Made by a program: the position numbers and the translations under genes. Of a stretch of DNA of 64,000 bases, positions 63,047 to 64,000 are shown in pieces (the stretch's first letter is position 1; each line of letters opens with the position of its first letter). Source of the DNA: Kangiellaceae bacterium (lineage in GTDB: Bacteria; Pseudomonadota; Gammaproteobacteria; Enterobacterales; Kangiellaceae). The stretch spans positions 62,001 to 126,000 of the forward strand of contig JABXIQ010000002.1 of assembly GCA_013373015.1 (NCBI GenBank), read 5' to 3'. The notes beneath the pieces are model-generated. The model was not told where the DNA came from. It worked only from the letters and a program-made list of their open reading frames with translations, and made no database searches.

Positions 63047-63880
63047 ATGAGTAGTGAGATCCCGTTAGGAAAAGAAACCCAATACCCAAGCCAGTATGAT
63101 GCTTCATTGTTGTTTCCAGTCTTACGACAACTGAAACGTGATGAGCTAGGTTTTGGCGCAGAGTTACCTTTTGTAGGAAGCGATATTTGGAACGGTTATG
63201 AACTGTCCTGGCTAAACACCAAAGGCAAACCACAAGTCGCTATTGGTGTCTTTGAGTTTGCTTATGATAGTCCGAATATTATTGAGTCAAAGTCCTTTAA
63301 GTTGTATTTGAACTCTTTTAATCAAAGTCGTTTTGAGTTTTGGCAGCAAGTGTCTGAACTGATGACTAAGGATTTATCCATCGCTGCTGGGAAGCAAGTG
63401 GTGGTGCAACTTTACTCATTAGATGAGTTTAATCAGCAGTTTCCAATAGTTGCTGTTGATGGTGAGTCAATTGATGAGCTGGATATTAAAGTCGATAACT
63501 TTGATTATCAGCCTGAATTATTACAGCTTGAATCTGACGTTGAGATTAATGAAGTCTGTCATGAGATATTAACCAGTGACCTATTGAAAAGTAATTGCTT
63601 GATCACTAATCAACCTGATTGGGCAAGTATTATCATTGAGTATCAAGGCCGTAAAATCAATCGTGAAGCACTGCTCAAATACCTTATATCGTTCCGCACC
63701 CATAATGAATTTCATGAGCAGTGTGTAGAAAGGATTTTTACCGATCTGATGCAAAAGTGTCAGCCGCAAGAGTTGACGGTGTATGCGCGTTATACTCGTC
63801 GTGGAGGTTTGGATATCAATCCTTTTAGAACCAATGTAACGGATAAACAGGCTCAAAATATACGTTTGAGTCGTCAATAA
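63047..63880 (+). CDS. queF: NADPH-dependent 7-cyano-7-deazaguanine reductase QueF (long form)
   Basis: QueF reduces preQ0 to preQ1 in queuosine synthesis. The 277 residues (E. coli 282) are the two-T-fold 'unimodal long' type. The start MSSEIPLGKETQYPSQYD is typical. NADPH/substrate motif ESKSFKLYLNSFNQ is near residue 80, the catalytic cysteine is in LLKSNCLITNQPDWAS (about 182-197) and FHEQCVERIFTDL near 222-235. It probably shares a transcript with rlmM (12-bp gap). Confidence 0.96.
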   Translation: MSSEIPLGKETQYPSQYDASLLFPVLRQLKRDELGFGAELPFVGSDIWNGYELSWLNTKGKPQVAIGVFEFAYDSPNIIESKSFKLYLNSFNQSRFEFWQQVSELMTKDLSIAAGKQVVVQLYSLDEFNQQFPIVAVDGESIDELDIKVDNFDYQPELLQLESDVEINEVCHEILTSDLLKSNCLITNQPDWASIIIEYQGRKINREALLKYLISFRTHNEFHEQCVERIFTDLMQKCQPQELTVYARYTRRGGLDINPFRTNVTDKQAQNIRLSRQ

Positions 63881-63969
63881 ATACTCATTTAGCCTATTTT
63901 AATGCTCATTTCGCCTTCATTTCTTGATTTACAAAAAAGGACTGGACGAATTAAAGTCGTTATATAACA

Positions 63970-64000
63970 ATGAATGGCTTTATTTTGGCAGGACCAACTG
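63970..64000 (+). CDS. Possible start of a P-loop gene cut by the window end
   Basis: ATG 63970 opens MNGFILAGPT, which looks like the first strand and phosphate-binding loop of an ATPase or transferase, but only 10 codons are available. AAAAAAGGACTGG lies about 35 nt upstream, too far to be its ribosome site. A second open frame overlaps. Very uncertain. Confidence 0.2.
   Translation, partial: MNGFILAGPT

Noticed and set aside
63890-63925. ACTCATTTAG...ATGCTCATTT near the window end as a fourth palindrome copy
   Set aside because: It has the TGCTCATTT half-box but no ACTGCGC partner or inverted arms before the window ends.

Overview
The window looks like a chromosomal segment of a marine-type, moderately AT-rich gammaproteobacterium. 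The closest gene-order match I can recall is Kangiella or a relative; this is inferred from synteny and protein style, not from a database search. About 95% of it is readable as single-copy core genes in classical gammaproteobacterial order. No rRNA, tRNA, CRISPR array, insertion sequence or prophage was found.

Layout. (1) 1-498: the cut end of a YjdF/DUF2238 membrane protein. (2) 694-19304: a complete dcw cluster (mraZ-rsmH-ftsL-ftsI-murE-murF-mraY-murD-ftsW-murG-murC-ddlB-ftsQ-ftsA-ftsZ-lpxC), mostly with overlapping stop/start codons. It is driven by a recognisable promoter that runs into a 10-bp-periodic MraZ box. (3) 19439-25931: dciA, an M23 peptidase, secA, mutT, yacG, zapD and coaE. 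(4) 25956-33508: a type IV pilus block (pilD, pilC, pilB, a PglL-like oligosaccharyltransferase, pilA) followed by nadC, all on the minus strand. (5) 33746-41760: ampD, ampE and the pyruvate dehydrogenase genes aceE, aceF and lpd, without pdhR. (6) 42097-46695: accessory genes, namely a LEA-type lipoprotein, a DUF4279 gene packaged like a solitary integron cassette, an EamA transporter and a dipeptidyl peptidase IV. (7) 46734-53961: a TPR membrane protein, a PQQ-type sugar dehydrogenase-like protein, an M13 metallopeptidase lipoprotein, a thioesterase and ttcA. (8) 54290-60607: a 1357-residue secreted multidomain protein with a small secreted partner gene, an AlkA-type DNA glycosylase and a fused SpmA/SpmB-type membrane protein. 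(9) 61155-64000: a small-domain methyltransferase, rlmM, queF and possibly the first codons of another gene.

How the genes work together. The first third of the window makes the peptidoglycan precursor (MurC-F, Ddl, MraY, MurG), the septal synthase (FtsW/FtsI) and the division ring (FtsZ, FtsA, FtsQ, FtsL, ZapD), then commits to lipid A (LpxC). AmpD recycles the wall fragments. SecA, the pilus genes and the large secreted protein are the export and surface side. Two exported peptidases (DPP IV, M13) suggest a protein-feeding lifestyle.

Less ordinary signals. The best one is the DUF4279 cassette at 42577-43114, with attC-like and core-site ends but no integrase, apparently inserted at the stop codon of the LEA gene. 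Others are a family of about 100-bp imperfect palindromes (three copies, at Pmra and on both sides of lpd), a perfect 14-bp-arm hairpin ending on the pilB start codon, and structured leaders before mraZ, pilA, lpd, lpxC and rlmM. I did not find a clearly new multi-gene system.
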